DNA of 64,000 bases from Ecdyonurus torrentis (Eukaryota; Arthropoda; Insecta; Ephemeroptera; Heptageniidae): positions 28,001,959-28,065,958 of the forward strand of contig OX439134.1 in the NCBI GenBank assembly GCA_949318235.1, read 5' to 3'. The notes under the pieces were generated by a model. The model was not told the origin of the DNA, searched no databases, and saw only the letters and a program-made list of their open reading frames with translations. This document shows, piece by piece, positions 1-12,372 of the stretch; positions within the stretch are counted from its first letter, which is position 1; every line of letters starts with the position of its first letter. Both the position numbers and the translations under genes were made by a program.

Positions 1-213
1 ATTCAATTACTGTAGTGAATAAAATGCTGATCTTTTTCAGATATTCACTTTATTGTAACTAATTGAATTATGAAAAATTACAGTATATAAAAGAGTCATT
101 TAGTTTAAACAGAAATTGATGCACGATATAGTTTTTTTTTATCCACTTTTATATAATATAATAGGCTGAAATAATTACATTTGTGATTTTCCTATGTTAT
201 TAAATATTATGTG

Positions 214-297
<84 letters not shown>

Positions 298-828
298 ACA
301 AACAATGTGCATGATATAAATTCTTTTCTACGCAGTAGTTATGATATAAAAGTGACTACATTTTAGTTCAATAATTAGTTAAAAATTTATAACTTTATCA
401 TTTTATACATCCTCGCAAAATAATAATAATAAAAAGTATGTATATATAATAAAATTTTGATGAAACAAATAGTATAATTTTTCTCCAATAATCCCCCAAT
501 ATATAATACCTTTTCATTATAAAACTTCCGGATGTTCCAATAATTAAAAAGTTTTATATAATATTACAAAAGTTTTTGATATATAAAATTTATATTATTA
601 TTAGAGGGAGAGTTGAGTAATTAGTTAGTGATAGATTAAGCTTAAACGTTGTTAATATAATGATGCGGATATTTTGTTTATTACGTAATATTCTAACTTC
701 CTCTCTACATGAACAAACATAATATTATGATCTTCTTCTCTCTTCCTATATATATATGTATGTATAATATTATATAACCAATAACTTCCTTGCAAAATTT
801 TACTCCCTTGGGTGAATTGTTCGTGTGG
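1..828. other. AT-rich non-coding stretch
   Basis: No gene or element was recognised here. The stretch holds an interrupted (AT)n microsatellite at about 217-293 and otherwise low-complexity AT-rich sequence. Confidence 0.6.
217..293. repeat. (AT)n microsatellite
   Basis: About 75 bp of alternating AT with a single interruption (ATCT) near 243. Confidence 0.95.
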
Positions 829-922
829 TATAAAAGTTATCGATGTTTCCTTCGCATCATCGATTTCACAAACACCTTTGATGCGAAATGTATATAAGGG
901 GGGTGGAGAAAGTGAGTGAGAG

Positions 923-985
<63 letters not shown>

Positions 986-1033
986 GAAACTATAAATGAG
1001 AAAGACTGGTGTATACACTGTAGAAAGGAGAGA

Positions 1034-1110
<77 letters not shown>
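829..1110 (+). promoter_or_regulatory. possible TATA/GA-rich promoter-like region
   Basis: Two TATA-like motifs lie at 829-836 (TATAAAAG) and 891-898 (TATATAAG). Between them is a 9-bp inverted repeat, TTCGCATCA at 851-859 and TGATGCGAA at 879-887. Two long (GA)n tracts follow at about 929-981 and 1038-1109. GA tracts downstream of TATA boxes are common near animal promoters, but no credible coding exon was found downstream, so the role is inferred and weak. Confidence 0.22.
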
Positions 1111-1112
<2 letters not shown>

Positions 1113-4100
1113 GCTACTCTGTAAAATTTTCATCTCAATTTTACTACATCCCCAAAGTAGTATTGTATATCAGCTATAATATACGTATAGTCTCTACTTA
1201 CAAAGTACCCATGACGTTTTCAAATAAAATTTATTCTACATACATATTTCTGCATTTTAAATTGTGAATATAACTCATCATAAAAATTTTCGTTTCAACT
1301 CTTTTGTTTTACATCATACACCTGCCTTACGTTTTATTTATTCATGTCTAATTTAGTTTAAAAAGTAAAAATAATGAAGAAATATTTCTTCTTTTTATAT
1401 ATTATATATTTTATTATTTTGCTTATTAAATAATACAATTTTTTTATTATTCGTTACAAAAATTCATTGCATTTTAATGACTGTATTATTGAATTATAGA
1501 TGCAAAAATGTTAGACATTACTTTATTACGTTTTATATTATATAATCTTGTTGTTGAAAATAATTGAAATAAAATTTTTATTGTTATATTGTACTCAATT
1601 ATATGTAACCTTCAGTTTATATGTAAATTTTTGTATGTTGTATTGCATTCGTAAGTAATATAATGACTCAATTACAGCACAAAAATACTCGCGGGGAGGA
1701 AAGAAAAAGAAAAAAAAATACGTTGACTGTGACTATAAATATTATTTTACATAGTAATTTTTCATGGATATTAAAAATTAATAAAAATATATCTATAGAA
1801 CATCCTCAATAAATTTTATGAAAGTTTTTCAGGAATTAGGAATTTTAAAAAACTCACTTTTAGATTTTTTTAAATTTTTTTTTACATTTTTCACAGGATT
1901 TAATTATATAAAGCTTCAAATGTTGTTTAAAAATGTCCTTAAAATATTTGCCTTTCAAAATATTAAGTTTATGATAAAATTAATAAAAATTTCAAATACT
2001 TTACTGCAAAGCTACGCTGTAATAAGAAGAACAGAGGGAAAAAAGCTTTTTGATTTCACTTTTTATTACAAATTTAATGCAAAATGAATGAAATGAAAAA
2101 AGAAAGATATATTTCCCCTATTATTTCGTATATATACTTATCTTTATTTAAAAATTAACTTGAAAAACGTTTTTATGTTTTTATAACGATTTTTTGTAAG
2201 GCAAGTAGAATCTTATTAAAGGTGAAAATCTCTCTCTCTCTCTATCTTTCTCTCATTCTTTCCTTTCAAAGAAAATGTTCTTCTTTTTTTTTTTTTATGC
2301 ACACCCTTTTTTTACCCTATCTCTCTCCTTTCATCTTCTTTATAATATAACTCAAAAAGACACTCGTAACAATTGAAATAATTTTTATTAAGTTTTTTCA
2401 ACAAAAAATAACATCGAAGAAAAAAATGCCACTTTACTTGTCATTGAAAATTAAATCACTTTCAAGTAATCAAAAAAATAAATTGTAAATTTTTCTTCGT
2501 GTATACTTACAATAAAATTAAGTATCCAATATCCAATTTTTATATTACAAATCAAATTTTATATCTTATACATATTTTTTTTATAACGAAACGTAAATTA
2601 GATTTTTAGTGGTAAAAGTAGCGGTATATAAAATAGATTTAAAATTTATTGAAGCAGCATACAGGAGAAATATTTCAAAGTTTAGGGGGTGTGAAAATTC
2701 GTTTTTAACCCTCCCTAAGGCTGTAATTATACATTCACGCGTATTTCCCTACTCTTATATATGCTATAGCTATCATGTATATTTGCAATTTAAGGGTCGG
2801 TCTGGGTATACACGTAAACAGAAAACGATTATATTTAGTATATAGTTTTCAAAATAATAGAAAAATGGATTCAAAATAAACAACGTTAAATATTATTATG
2901 ATAACTAATAGAAATATAAGCAATTTAAACGTATTTTATTATAACGCTTGTTAAAATGCTAATTGTAAAGAAATACAAGGAAAAGAAATTATTTTTAAAT
3001 GAAATAAAAATAAATTTCGGATTTAATTGAATATTTTTCCTTGTTGTATTGTCGATGTAACATAAATATTATAATTATAAAAAGCAAAAGAAAAGAACCC
3101 TTGGCATATAAAAACATTTATATAGTATAATATGAAAAAACAAACAAAAAACATAACAAATATTTGATATTTCATGGAAAGAACACGCGTAAATTTTACA
3201 TTAGAATTTTAAGTTCAAAATTTTTTTATCCTGGTCAGAAGTCCTCAAAATAAAAGTACTATCGGTATTTAACCCCATAATCACATTATAGTATTTTTAT
3301 CTCAATAGTTTGTATTATTTTATAAAATAGGATTCAATTCATATAAATATATATTTATTATATATTAAAATATATATTTAAGTAGTATCCAAATAGGGAC
3401 GAAAATAACCCAGTCTGGTTCTGTAAAAAATCCCTTACTGATACTGGGTAACTCTTGCATACATAAAATGTAAAGTCCAATATTCTCTCTCTCTCTCTCT
3501 CTCTCTTTGCACTCTTGATTGATTGAAGTTAATCAAACTGGTGACAAATAAGGGCTGCAAAATAAAGAGGCAGAAAGAGGGTAAAATGAAGGAAGTGGAA
3601 TGTAATACTACATTTACTTTTTTATTTTTTTTATTCCTATTAATTCTTTTAGTTTTACAGATAAAATTACTATTACATAAAGTTAAAAAGCTATTTACAT
3701 TTCGAACAAGAATTACTAAACTTGGAAACGACGGAAAAAGTTTTAAATTGAATTGAAAATCTGCTCACTCACTTTGTCACTAACTTATGTAAGACAAAAA
3801 GCTACCATTTAGTAATACTGACAACTGTAACACCACGATTTTTGGAACCATTAGTTAAAAAAAAAAAAAAAGTAAAGAATTTTAAGTATGTATTCCATGC
3901 GCTCAGCGTTTTTTTTTTTTTTTTGTTTTTTTTTTTGTGTGTGTATATTATTCATAATGAAGTTATATTAATTATGATATTAGTTTGTATTAATAATTCT
4001 ATATATATTATTTTGAAATGTTGAATGCATATTGTCCGTATTTTTGATCAATGACATTTTTAGTATATTTAATAAATAAAATAATCGTCTTTGTTTAAAA

Positions 4101-4678
4101 AACATAATAAAAAGGTGAAAGGGCAAGGTTTATATATGCGCATAAATAAAATGTCTGGCCCATTCTTACACCTAATATCTTCTATACTCTCATAATGTTG
4201 AAAAATCAACAATCAGGGAGAGAACCTTTGAAGTACAAAATGTCATTATATTCACATTATAACATATTTCGATAATTTTCATGCTAATTTGAACTATAAT
4301 TGACAATTTATTGTAGAAATTGATGTTATAAAAAAAAACTTTTCGTTATATACATTATTAAATAAAAATCAAGTATGTTAAATAACCATAAAAATAACTG
4401 AAATTGATTGTAAAGGAAAAATAAAATTTAAAATCTTTTCATTTGAGAAAAATTCAAATTGATCATTCTAAAAGTTAATGGCCCAAACACAAGAACACAT
4501 GTTCGAATTTTCTACTGATTTATATTTTATTTTTTTCCTATTCTTTCTCTAACACACACACAGTGCTTATACGACAGTAAAATACGTAAGTTTTTTTGTT
4601 TCTTAAATTTTAAATTCTCTTTAAAAGTTATTTATCGATTTACTAAATTATGTGCACCATCAATCTTTTTGTATTTCC

Positions 4679-4749
<71 letters not shown>

Positions 4750-4956
4750 AGTATTTTGTTCTGTTTTTTTTCAAAGTGAAAAACAACAAACAATAAAATT
4801 AGTCTAATCGATATTACATAAATTATTAAATTTGTATTGCTAAAACTTTTTTTTCTTCTATCGCTGTTTCACTAATTTGAAGTTATTTTTGGAAAGAAAA
4901 AAGCACAATTGGTTATTTATACCTCTTTTTTTTCTGCCAATTACATATTATATGAA
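1111..4956. other. non-coding stretch with microsatellites
   Basis: No recognisable gene or element. It holds (CT)n tracts at about 3483-3507 and 4681-4745, several poly(A)/poly(T) runs, and a 7-bp hairpin ACCCAGT/ACTGGGT near 3410-3451. Open frames here are AT-rich, with lysine, phenylalanine and isoleucine composition typical of chance frames. Confidence 0.6.
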
Positions 4957-5162
4957 CACGGACAAAAATAAATAAGTAATAATTATGTTAGCACAATGCA
5001 GCAATATTTATGCATAACCACATATCTTATGCTAGCGATAATACTAGCGTAATAGTTTAGATGTTTAGCATGATTATACTAATGCTATTCCAAAATAGCA
5101 ACTTTTGTGCTCCATTACATTTAAAATATTTAGTTATTGTTTAGTAATTTTATTTTTCCGTG
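4957..5162. mobile_element. family E short transposon, diverged copy
   Basis: The left end reads CACGGACAAAAATAA and the right end TATTTTTCCGTG, forming inverted CACGG/CCGTG termini 206 bp apart. The interior contains the family-typical ATGCTAGC and TTTATGC-rich motifs shared with the other E copies. The target duplication is unclear. There is no coding capacity, so this is a non-autonomous element. Confidence 0.6.
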
Positions 5163-5417
5163 AACATTTCTGCATTATCTACAACTTATAATAATATTTT
5201 ATTAGTTGAAAAAAAAGAGAGAAAGAAGATTATTACGTAAAATTAAAACTTATTTTTTATTAGATAATCGAATGCACTTAAAAATTACTAATTATTATCT
5301 GTGTCTAATTTTTTACAACATTCAGCATATAAAATTGGGGGGAGTGGGGGGGGGGGGGGAGTCAAACATGTTTTCAAAATAATCTTTTTATTTACACACT
5401 TCATTCACAAATGTCGT

Positions 5418-5451
<34 letters not shown>

Positions 5452-5617
5452 AGCCTTACACATTCCGTAAATTCTAATTATGATTATAAATTTATGAAAA
5501 GTTAAAATATCATAAAATATTTTATGTTATTGAATCAGTAAACACAATTATTTTAATTTCTGCAATAAAATTTAATAAAATACGTTCTATATACGATGTA
5601 TAGAAAAGAATTTAATT

Positions 5618-5650
<33 letters not shown>

Positions 5651-6291
5651 TTCTCTCACCAATATTTGAAATGTAAATTTAAGACGTGAAAAATATGCAA
5701 ATTTTAAAGAACATACACTTGTTCTCATGTATAAATACAATATACACCTTAGATACAAGTATATATTTTAAAGACATAATAATTATTTAAAGAGAAAGAA
5801 ATTTTATGTAAATTGATGCTCAAAAAGCAAACGTTTTAAAATACTTAAAAACAAAAAGTTTCCCGTATATTTACTTTTTGTGTAAATAATTTTCTAAAAG
5901 ATCAGTATAATAATTTGTATAATGATTATTACACATTAGCATTTTACAAGTTTATTTTGCTGAAGTATCTATCGTTATAAGCATATAAATTAAATATCTT
6001 GAAGACTGTTTTAACTGTTCATTTTTCAACAACCAATTTTGTATCTCACATTATAGTTTGGTCTTATTTATTTAGGCTCCTTAATTTTTTTTTTATTTCA
6101 ATTGCTATAGATTAGTTAATTTGTTTGTTGAATATGTAAAAATTTTTTAATTAAAAACATAAAAATAAAATAATATTAAAAAAACAAAAACAAAAAAGAC
6201 AATGGGTTACATACAAACCGCCCTAGTCATATGTATATATACATTTTTAGTCCAACTTTTAACTATGGCTATATTTGCATTTATTTGCAAT
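5163..6291. other. non-coding stretch
   Basis: Contains a G-rich run at about 5337-5360, poly(T) at about 5420-5449 and a (CT)n tract at about 5598-5657. Nothing else was recognised. Confidence 0.6.
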
Positions 6292-6630
6292 CGGGCAGGA
6301 AATCAGCTATTGCGAGATTTGACTAAAAATTTGTATAGAAAAATCTGAAATTTTGCACTGTGATACATTAGGATTAGGTATCTTCAAAAATAAAATTTTG
6401 AAGAAGGAGAGGATCACCATGCTAGATTTTAAATTATTTGAAGTTTTAGTCTGAAACGAGCCTATTTTTATTTCAATTATTATTTTCTCTCTTACTTGAT
6501 GATCACGAGTTCTGATAGTTTTATCATAGGTAGCTGTTAGTATTAATGTTCAAATGGTATCATAATATATAAAGTACAACATAGAAGTTTTATTTTTAGA
6601 CTTTGAAATACAAGCCATCTAATCAATTAC
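6292..6630 (+). mobile_element. family D TTAA-type element, old copy
   Basis: Matches the D copy at 41030-41369 over its length, including GAAATCAGC, GATTTGACTAAAAA, ATTAGGATTAGGTATC, TCACCATGCTAGATTTT and ATACAAGCCATCTA in the same order. The TTAA target sites seen at the intact copy are no longer present. It is short and without an ORF, so non-autonomous. Confidence 0.7.
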
Positions 6631-6876
6631 GTGCTGTATATTTTATTTTACTTTACCTTATTTTAAAGCGTTTCATAGAAATCCTGTTATGTAATAAAAT
6701 CTCTCTCTCTCTCTCTCTCTCTCTTTTCTTTCTCTCCTGATAGCAATACATATAACAGAATTAGGTAAGAAAAATTGAAAGGAAAAGTGTATGAGAAAAA
6801 CTTTTTACGCAAAGAAATTATACGTAAAGAAAAGAGAAAAGCAGAGAAAGCAAAAATACTATGAGAAAGTTAGCAG

Positions 6877-6939
6877 ATGGAGTTTTTGGTACAAAACATC
6901 GATTTTATGCACAACCACCCTTTTGAATGTGCCTTGAAG
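6877..6939 (+). CDS. candidate coding exon (21 codons), unknown protein
   Basis: An ATG opens a frame reading MEFLVQNIDFMHNHPFECAL plus K. It runs straight into a donor-like site, AAG followed by GTGTGT, in phase 0. The stretch is GC-richer than its surroundings and has ordinary codon variety. An in-frame TAG lies just upstream, so the ATG would be a true start or the preceding CAG a weak acceptor; the upstream sequence is purine-rich, which argues against the acceptor. No family is recognised and no partner exon could be joined. It may be a chance frame. Confidence 0.25.
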
Positions 6940-7261
6940 GTGTGTGAGGGAGTGTGAGTGAAAAGGATTTGTTACTATAATGTAAGTATTAAGTGACTTA
7001 GGAAGTTTTTGATTGATTACTTATTTTATATCAAAACTTTAAAAAAAAAAAAAAAAAAAATCTTATGTATTCATAAATTTTTTATTTTTAGTATATTATT
7101 ATAAAATTTTAGAATATTAACTTTGAAGATAAATATTTGTGTTTAATTTTACATGAAAATACACTTTCCTTAAATCCCTTTTCGTATGTAAATAGTACTA
7201 TTATTGTAACATTATGGGATAATATAAATTCTTATACAGTTTGAAATGTATTTATGTTTTC

Positions 7262-7346
<85 letters not shown>

Positions 7347-7839
7347 ACTTTCACTTTCTTGCTCTCAGTTACATTCTTCTGTTAAAAAGTTCCCAAAAAA
7401 TTCCATAAGACCAAAAGAGAATTTTTTTGTCAAACCCTGACAGGAAAAAAAAAAAAAAAAAAAAAAAAAGGAAGAAAACAAAATCCTTACTATTTTTATC
7501 TTCAACTGTTTTGAGACTAACAAAATAGTTAAAAGAATGACATTTCATGTGTTTTTGTTTTTCTCAGAGTAAAAGTTTTTCTTTCAGTAAAAAGAAATTT
7601 AATAAAGTTTTATCTTGAGAAGAAATAGAAAAACAAAGTGGATGCTTATTTTGGTATCTTCTTCCTGTTGTCAAAATACAATAAGAAAAGTAAGAGATGA
7701 ACATCGAGAGTGACAACTTTGTAAAGATTACAACTTTTTGGCAGCACTCAAGTAATTTTAAGTCACAGTAAAAATGCCTCAAAGCAGGAGAGAAATGTCG
7801 GTCTGTGTTATTTGAATAAGTTTATATTGAGGCAATGTA
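6940..7839. other. non-coding stretch
   Basis: Contains poly(A) near 7041-7060, a 78-bp (CT)n tract at 7266-7343 and poly(A) near 7445-7469. A 70-codon open frame on the minus strand at 7564-7782 was considered and not called. Confidence 0.5.
7266..7343. repeat. (CT)n microsatellite
   Basis: Uninterrupted CT dinucleotide tract of about 78 bp. Confidence 0.95.
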
Positions 7840-8481
7840 CACACTAAAAAATAGACGTGTATAATCGACGTTCTAAACGTTGAAAAGCTTGTACACAGTT
7901 ACGTCATGCTTTAAACGTTGATATTTAACGCTTACGTGTGACGTCACAAACGTTTATAATCAATGCTTAATTACAATTAGATGAAAAAGAACCAAACTCA
8001 TCTGGTAATTAATATACTCTTATAAAGTTTTTGAATGACCGATTTGGGTATGAAAAATCGAGTTACATCCAAAAATGCAATAAAATTTCTAACGGGTTGG
8101 TAACTTTTCGAAAAAAACGCACTTTTTGGGCAGAAATAAAAAATCTCAAAATTTTTTCCCCCTTGATTCTAGTTAAAGAATAAAAAATAAACACTAATTA
8201 TTCTTATGTATTTTTTAATTTTTCGCATAGAACACAGGAAATTGTGTAAAATAAGTTTTATATTTTTTCTAATTAGGTGGAGAAGAACATTTATTCCGTT
8301 GAAAATTGACGATTTTTATCAACTCTATTTATGCTGATAAATCAACGTTTAAAGTGAAATTGTACTTAAGCGTTGAGTTTTCAATACAATAAGAGTTGAG
8401 TTTTGAAACGTTAATTATCAACACTTATAACCGTTGAAAAAACACTTATTCCGTTGATTGCTAACGAAATTTTTTAGTGTG
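7840..8481. mobile_element. family F non-autonomous transposon, complete copy
   Basis: A 642-bp element with termini CACACTAAAAAAT and its complement, flanked by TA on both sides (7838-7839 and 8482-8483), consistent with a TA target duplication. Subterminal regions carry several copies of an AACGTTGA-like motif in both orientations, as expected for transposase-binding repeats. It also contains a perfect TGACGTCA at 7939-7946. A second copy in the opposite orientation starts at 63614. There is no ORF. The ends resemble both TA-duplicating elements and CACTA-type termini; the TA flanks favour the former. Confidence 0.8.
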
Positions 8482-9379
8482 TAGTAAGAATTGTATTGTT
8501 AATGACTTTGAAAATTTTCTGTACTTCTAAAATAATTTCATAACATTCATTTATTTAGAGCAATACGTTAATATAAGACATTATTATATTATATGAAAGC
8601 GTTTTATAGGATGAAATTTTATATTACATTGTACGTATATATACATAGTACACTATAATTACTAAAATGTTACAGTGCAATTTAAATAATAATAATAATA
8701 AAAATATAAAAATAAAAAAGCGTTGAATAGTACGTATTGTAAATTTTATAGGTGAAATAATTCAAAAGTCATAACGGTCATAACGTCATAACATTATGAG
8801 TGCAAAGGATAACTTCATTTGATGTATATTCAAGTTAGACCACAATCGCTTATTATATAACTCTTATGGAACCCAGTAATTATTTATTAATAAATATTAT
8901 TGATGCTATATAACAAATATACAATAAAAAGGTATTCTATATTGCATTGATTATAATTTTATTATTACTATTATTATCTAATTGATCCTCTACATAAAAT
9001 ACTGTCGGAGAGCGAGAATATATATATATATATATATATATATAATCATAATAATTAACGGCTTTTATTGGGCGAAATCAGGCATAACAACCTCTCAATT
9101 TAACCCAACTGTTTTGCAGTACAGTCAGTTACAATAGATATTAGTAATGTTTGACATATAATGTTAGATATATTTTATAATTAAATTATTTAATATTTTA
9201 ACTATAATTTTTTTTAATTGTACAAAATTTTATTAGAAAAAATATATTTTCTCTTATTTAAATTTTTAAGTGATAATATATACATTTTATACAAATTTGA
9301 GGAAGAAAAAAGAAAATTGAGAATCTTTTACACTAAAATAGTAATTGAGAAATTTATAATACATGGTGAGCAACACACA

Positions 9380-9452
<73 letters not shown>
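8482..9452. other. AT-rich non-coding stretch
   Basis: Contains (TA)n at about 9018-9045 and a ~70-bp (AT)n tract at about 9384-9452 that abuts the inverted array. Nothing else was recognised. Confidence 0.6.
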
Positions 9453-9455
<3 letters not shown>

Positions 9456-9593
9456 GGACGGGAAATTAATCCCAATATTACGAGACGAGAATTTTTATAT
9501 GAATTAAACATTTAAGAAATTAATTCTAAAGCCTTACATCGTCTGAAATTATATATTTGGTATATAACACATCGAAAGCAACGTGAAAAAGTT

Positions 9594-9676
9594 CGCCATG
9601 CTTGGGAATCGAACCCAGGGCCTGCCAGCCACATCCAATTCACGCTCGGATGCCCAAACCATCGGGCTATATTGGC
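9594..9676 (-). ncRNA. tRNA-like Pol III cassette, array 1, left copy 1
   Basis: On the minus strand the A box reads TAGCCCGATGG and the B box GGTTCGATTCC. Other parts are a 4-bp D stem (GCCC/GGGC), a 5-bp anticodon-type stem (TCCGA/TTGGA) and loop GCGTGAA, placing GTG (His-like) at the anticodon position but C at position 33. A ~15-nt variable region and a T arm follow. The outer helix extends to GTTAGCCA/TGGCGAAC with a 3x3 internal loop, and a T5 run follows directly. It is tRNA-derived, but the long helix and missing U33 argue against a working tRNA. Confidence 0.7.
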
Positions 9677-9999
9677 TAACACTCTCTCACACCTTCAACA
9701 TATTATATACCAAACACTCCTATAGAGTAAACAGTTGTTACACTATCACTCACTGGCGCCTAAAGGCACCTTGGCGCTGCTTGTCCTCGCTTACCGCGAA
9801 GATTCAAACACAGCTAAGCCTCGAGAGGCTAATTACACCCGGCTTAAGGGGAAATAATTATGGACGGGAAATTAATCCCAATATTACGAGACGAGAATTT
9901 TTATATGAATTAAACATTTAAGAAATTAATTCTAAAGCCTTACATCGTCTGAAATTATATATTTGGTATATAACACATCGAAAGCAACGTGAAAAAGTT

Positions 10000-10082
10000 C
10001 GCCATGCTTGGGAATCGAACCCAGGGCCTGCCAGCCACATCCAATTCACGCTCGGATGCCCAAACCATCGGGCTATATTGGC
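10000..10082 (-). ncRNA. tRNA-like Pol III cassette, array 1, left copy 2
   Basis: Exact repeat of the cassette 406 bp upstream, with the same boxes, loop and terminator. Confidence 0.7.
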
Positions 10083-10405
10083 TAACACTCTCTCACACCT
10101 TCAACATATTATATACCAAACACTCCTATAGAGTAAACAGTTGTTACACTATCACTCACTGGCGCCTAAAGGCACCTTGGCGCTGCTTGTCCTCGCTTAC
10201 CGCGAAGATTCAAACACAGCTAAGCCTCGAGAGGCTAATTACACCCGGCTTAAGGGGAAATAATTATGGACGGGAAATTAATCCCAATATTACGAGACGA
10301 GAATTTTTATATGAATTAAACATTTAAGAAATTAATTCTAAAGCCTTACATCGTCTGAAATTATATATTTGGTATATAACACATCGAAAGCAACGTGAAA
10401 AAGTT

Positions 10406-10430
10406 CGCCATGCTTGGGAATCGAACCCAG
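10406..10430 (-). pseudogene. truncated tRNA-like cassette at the palindrome centre
   Basis: Only the B box and 3' part remain. The match to the unit stops at 10430, where the array switches to the opposite orientation. Confidence 0.8.
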
Positions 10431-10500
10431 GAGTGTTCTATAGGAGTGAACCTATAGGAGTGTTTGGTATATAATATGTTGAAGGTGTGAGAGAGTGTTA

Positions 10501-10583
10501 GCCAATATAGCCCGATGGTTTGGGCATCCGAGCGTGAATTGGATGTGGCTGGCAGGCCCTGGGTTCGATTCCCAAGCATGGCG
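10501..10583 (+). ncRNA. tRNA-like Pol III cassette, array 1, right copy 1
   Basis: Plus-strand copy of the same 83-nt cassette. The B box is at about 10561-10571 and the T5 terminator at 10587-10591. Confidence 0.7.
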
Positions 10584-10906
10584 AACTTTTTCACGTTGCT
10601 TTCGATGTGTTATATACCAAATATATAATTTCAGACGATGTAAGGCTTTAGAATTAATTTCTTAAATGTTTAATTCATATAAAAATTCTCGTCTCGTAAT
10701 ATTGGGATTAATTTCCCGTCCATAATTATTTCCCCTTAAGCCGGGTGTAATTAGCCTCTCGAGGCTTAGCTGTGTTTGAATCTTCGCGGTAAGCGAGGAC
10801 AAGCAGCGCCAAGGTGCCTTTAGGCGCCAGTGAGTGATAGTGTAACAACTGTTTACTCTATAGGAGTGTTTGGTATATAATATGTTGAAGGTGTGAGAGA
10901 GTGTTA

Positions 10907-10989
10907 GCCAATATAGCCCGATGGTTTGGGCATCCGAGCGTGAATTGGATGTGGCTGGCAGGCCCTGGGTTCGATTCCCAAGCATGGCG
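10907..10989 (+). ncRNA. tRNA-like Pol III cassette, array 1, right copy 2
   Basis: Identical to right copy 1, offset by 406 bp. Confidence 0.7.
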
Positions 10990-11312
10990 AACTTTTTCAC
11001 GTTGCTTTCGATGTGTTATATACCAAATATATAATTTCAGACGATGTAAGGCTTTAGAATTAATTTCTTAAATGTTTAATTCATATAAAAATTCTCGTCT
11101 CGTAATATTGGGATTAATTTCCCGTCCATAATTATTTCCCCTTAAGCCGGGTGTAATTAGCCTCTCGAGGCTTAGCTGTGTTTGAATCTTCGCGGTAAGC
11201 GAGGACAAGCAGCGCCAAGGTGCCTTTAGGCGCCAGTGAGTGATAGTGTAACAACTGTTTACTCTATAGGAGTGTTTGGTATATAATATGTTGAAGGTGT
11301 GAGAGAGTGTTA

Positions 11313-11395
11313 GCCAATATAGCCCGATGGTTTGGGCATCCGAGCGTGAATTGGATGTGGCTGGCAGGCCCTGGGTTCGATTCCCAAGCATGGCG
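11313..11395 (+). ncRNA. tRNA-like Pol III cassette, array 1, right copy 3
   Basis: Identical to right copy 1, offset by 812 bp. It is the last unit before the array runs into (TA)n. Confidence 0.7.
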
Positions 11396-11642
11396 AACTT
11401 TTTCACGTTGCTTTCGATGTGTTATATACCAAATATATAATTTCAGACGATGTAAGGCTTTAGAATTAATTTCTTAAATGTTTAATTCATATATATATAT
11501 ATATATAAACGTTTATTTTGCATTTAAATTAAATATTTAATGTGCTCTGATTTATAATTTTAAAAAAAATGCTTGATAAATTTATTCCTGCTCATATTCC
11601 TGTATTGTAATTCAATAAAGACATAATGCATAATAACTTTTA

Positions 11643-11691
<49 letters not shown>

Positions 11692-11865
11692 TAAACTTCA
11701 AATGATATAGTTTTCCTTCACTACACATAGTGTAGATCAGAACTCCACGAGATGGCGATATTTGTATCAAAGTATAATATATAAATATTTGAAAATATTT
11801 ATCTAGCACTATAACACCATCTGAGACGAATCATATAAATGCAAATAAAGTCAAACAGTTAAAAG

Positions 11866-11945
11866 GGACGACGGCGGCCGGAATCGAACCGACAACCTTT
11901 GGATTTGCGCTCCACTGCTCTGACCATTGAGCTACAGCGGCGTCC
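11866..11945 (-). ncRNA. tRNA-like Pol III cassette, array 2, inverted copy
   Basis: An 80-nt sequence with a perfect A box (TAGCTCAATGG) and B box (GGTTCGATTCC). It has a GCTC/GAGC D stem, an anticodon-type loop GCGCAAA (GCA, Cys-like, again with C at position 33), a T arm GTCGG/CCGGC, and a CTTTT terminator. The outer helix pairs GGACG with CGTCC beyond the normal 7-bp acceptor. It is a tRNA-derived Pol III unit, probably not a functional tRNA. Confidence 0.7.
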
Positions 11946-11953
11946 AATTCTAC

Positions 11954-12033
11954 CTCAATGGTCAATGGTCAATGGTCAGAGCAGTGGAGCGCAAATCCAA
12001 AGGTTGTCGGTTCGATTCCGGCCGCCGTCGTCC
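11954..12033 (+). pseudogene. 5'-rearranged tRNA-like cassette, array 2
   Basis: The 3' part, including the B box and T4 terminator, matches the complete copies. The 5' helix is missing and replaced by tandem CAATGGT repeats at the inversion junction. The A box is damaged. Confidence 0.75.
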
Positions 12034-12372
12034 CTTTTAACTGTTTGACTTTATTTGCATTTATATGATTCGTCTCAGATGGTGTTATAGTGCTAGATAA
12101 ATATTTTCAAATATTTATATATTATACTTTGATACAAATATCGCCATCTCGTGGAGTTCTGATCTACACTATGTGTAGTGAAGGAAAACTATATCATTTG
12201 AAGTTTAAACACATAAATCCCGCCGCACGGGTAAATTTCCCCTCGCAAGAGGGGAGTCAGCTGTTTAAAAGAGAGGCTGGTTTGTAAAAACAGGTGCCCT
12301 CAGGCAGCGAATAAGGCGACCGTTGTCGTCATAAGAATTGTGTAAATGCAAGTAAAGAATCAAGGTAGAATT

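Larger units (their letters stand above)
9453..11491. repeat. inverted array 1: 406-bp tRNA-like units in head-to-head arms
   Basis: The left arm (about 9453-10430) and right arm (about 10453-11491) are inverted copies of each other. Each is built from ~2.5 tandem units with a 406-bp period. Complete units are indistinguishable by eye. The arms meet at a 22-bp spacer (10431-10452), where the left arm stops inside its third tRNA-like sequence. The outer ends dissolve into (TA)n at 9384-9452 and about 11490-11507. Each unit carries one tRNA-like Pol III cassette plus about 320 bp of unique sequence that includes GC-richer segments. Near-perfect identity implies very recent amplification or a sequencing or assembly artefact. 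Confidence 0.9.

Noticed and set aside
7564..7782. 72-codon minus-strand ORF as a gene
   Set aside because: No ATG start, no convincing splice sites, and this length is expected by chance at this base composition.
9594..9676. Functional tRNA-His (and tRNA-Cys in array 2)
   Set aside because: Position 33 is C, the variable region is over-long in array 1, and the acceptor pairing is displaced outward. Better described as tRNA-derived.
9583..11406. Repeated 112-codon ORFs (and a 77-codon variant) in array 1
   Set aside because: They are translations of the tRNA-like repeat unit and its flanks, identical because the repeat is identical. They read through A/B boxes and have no protein-like features.
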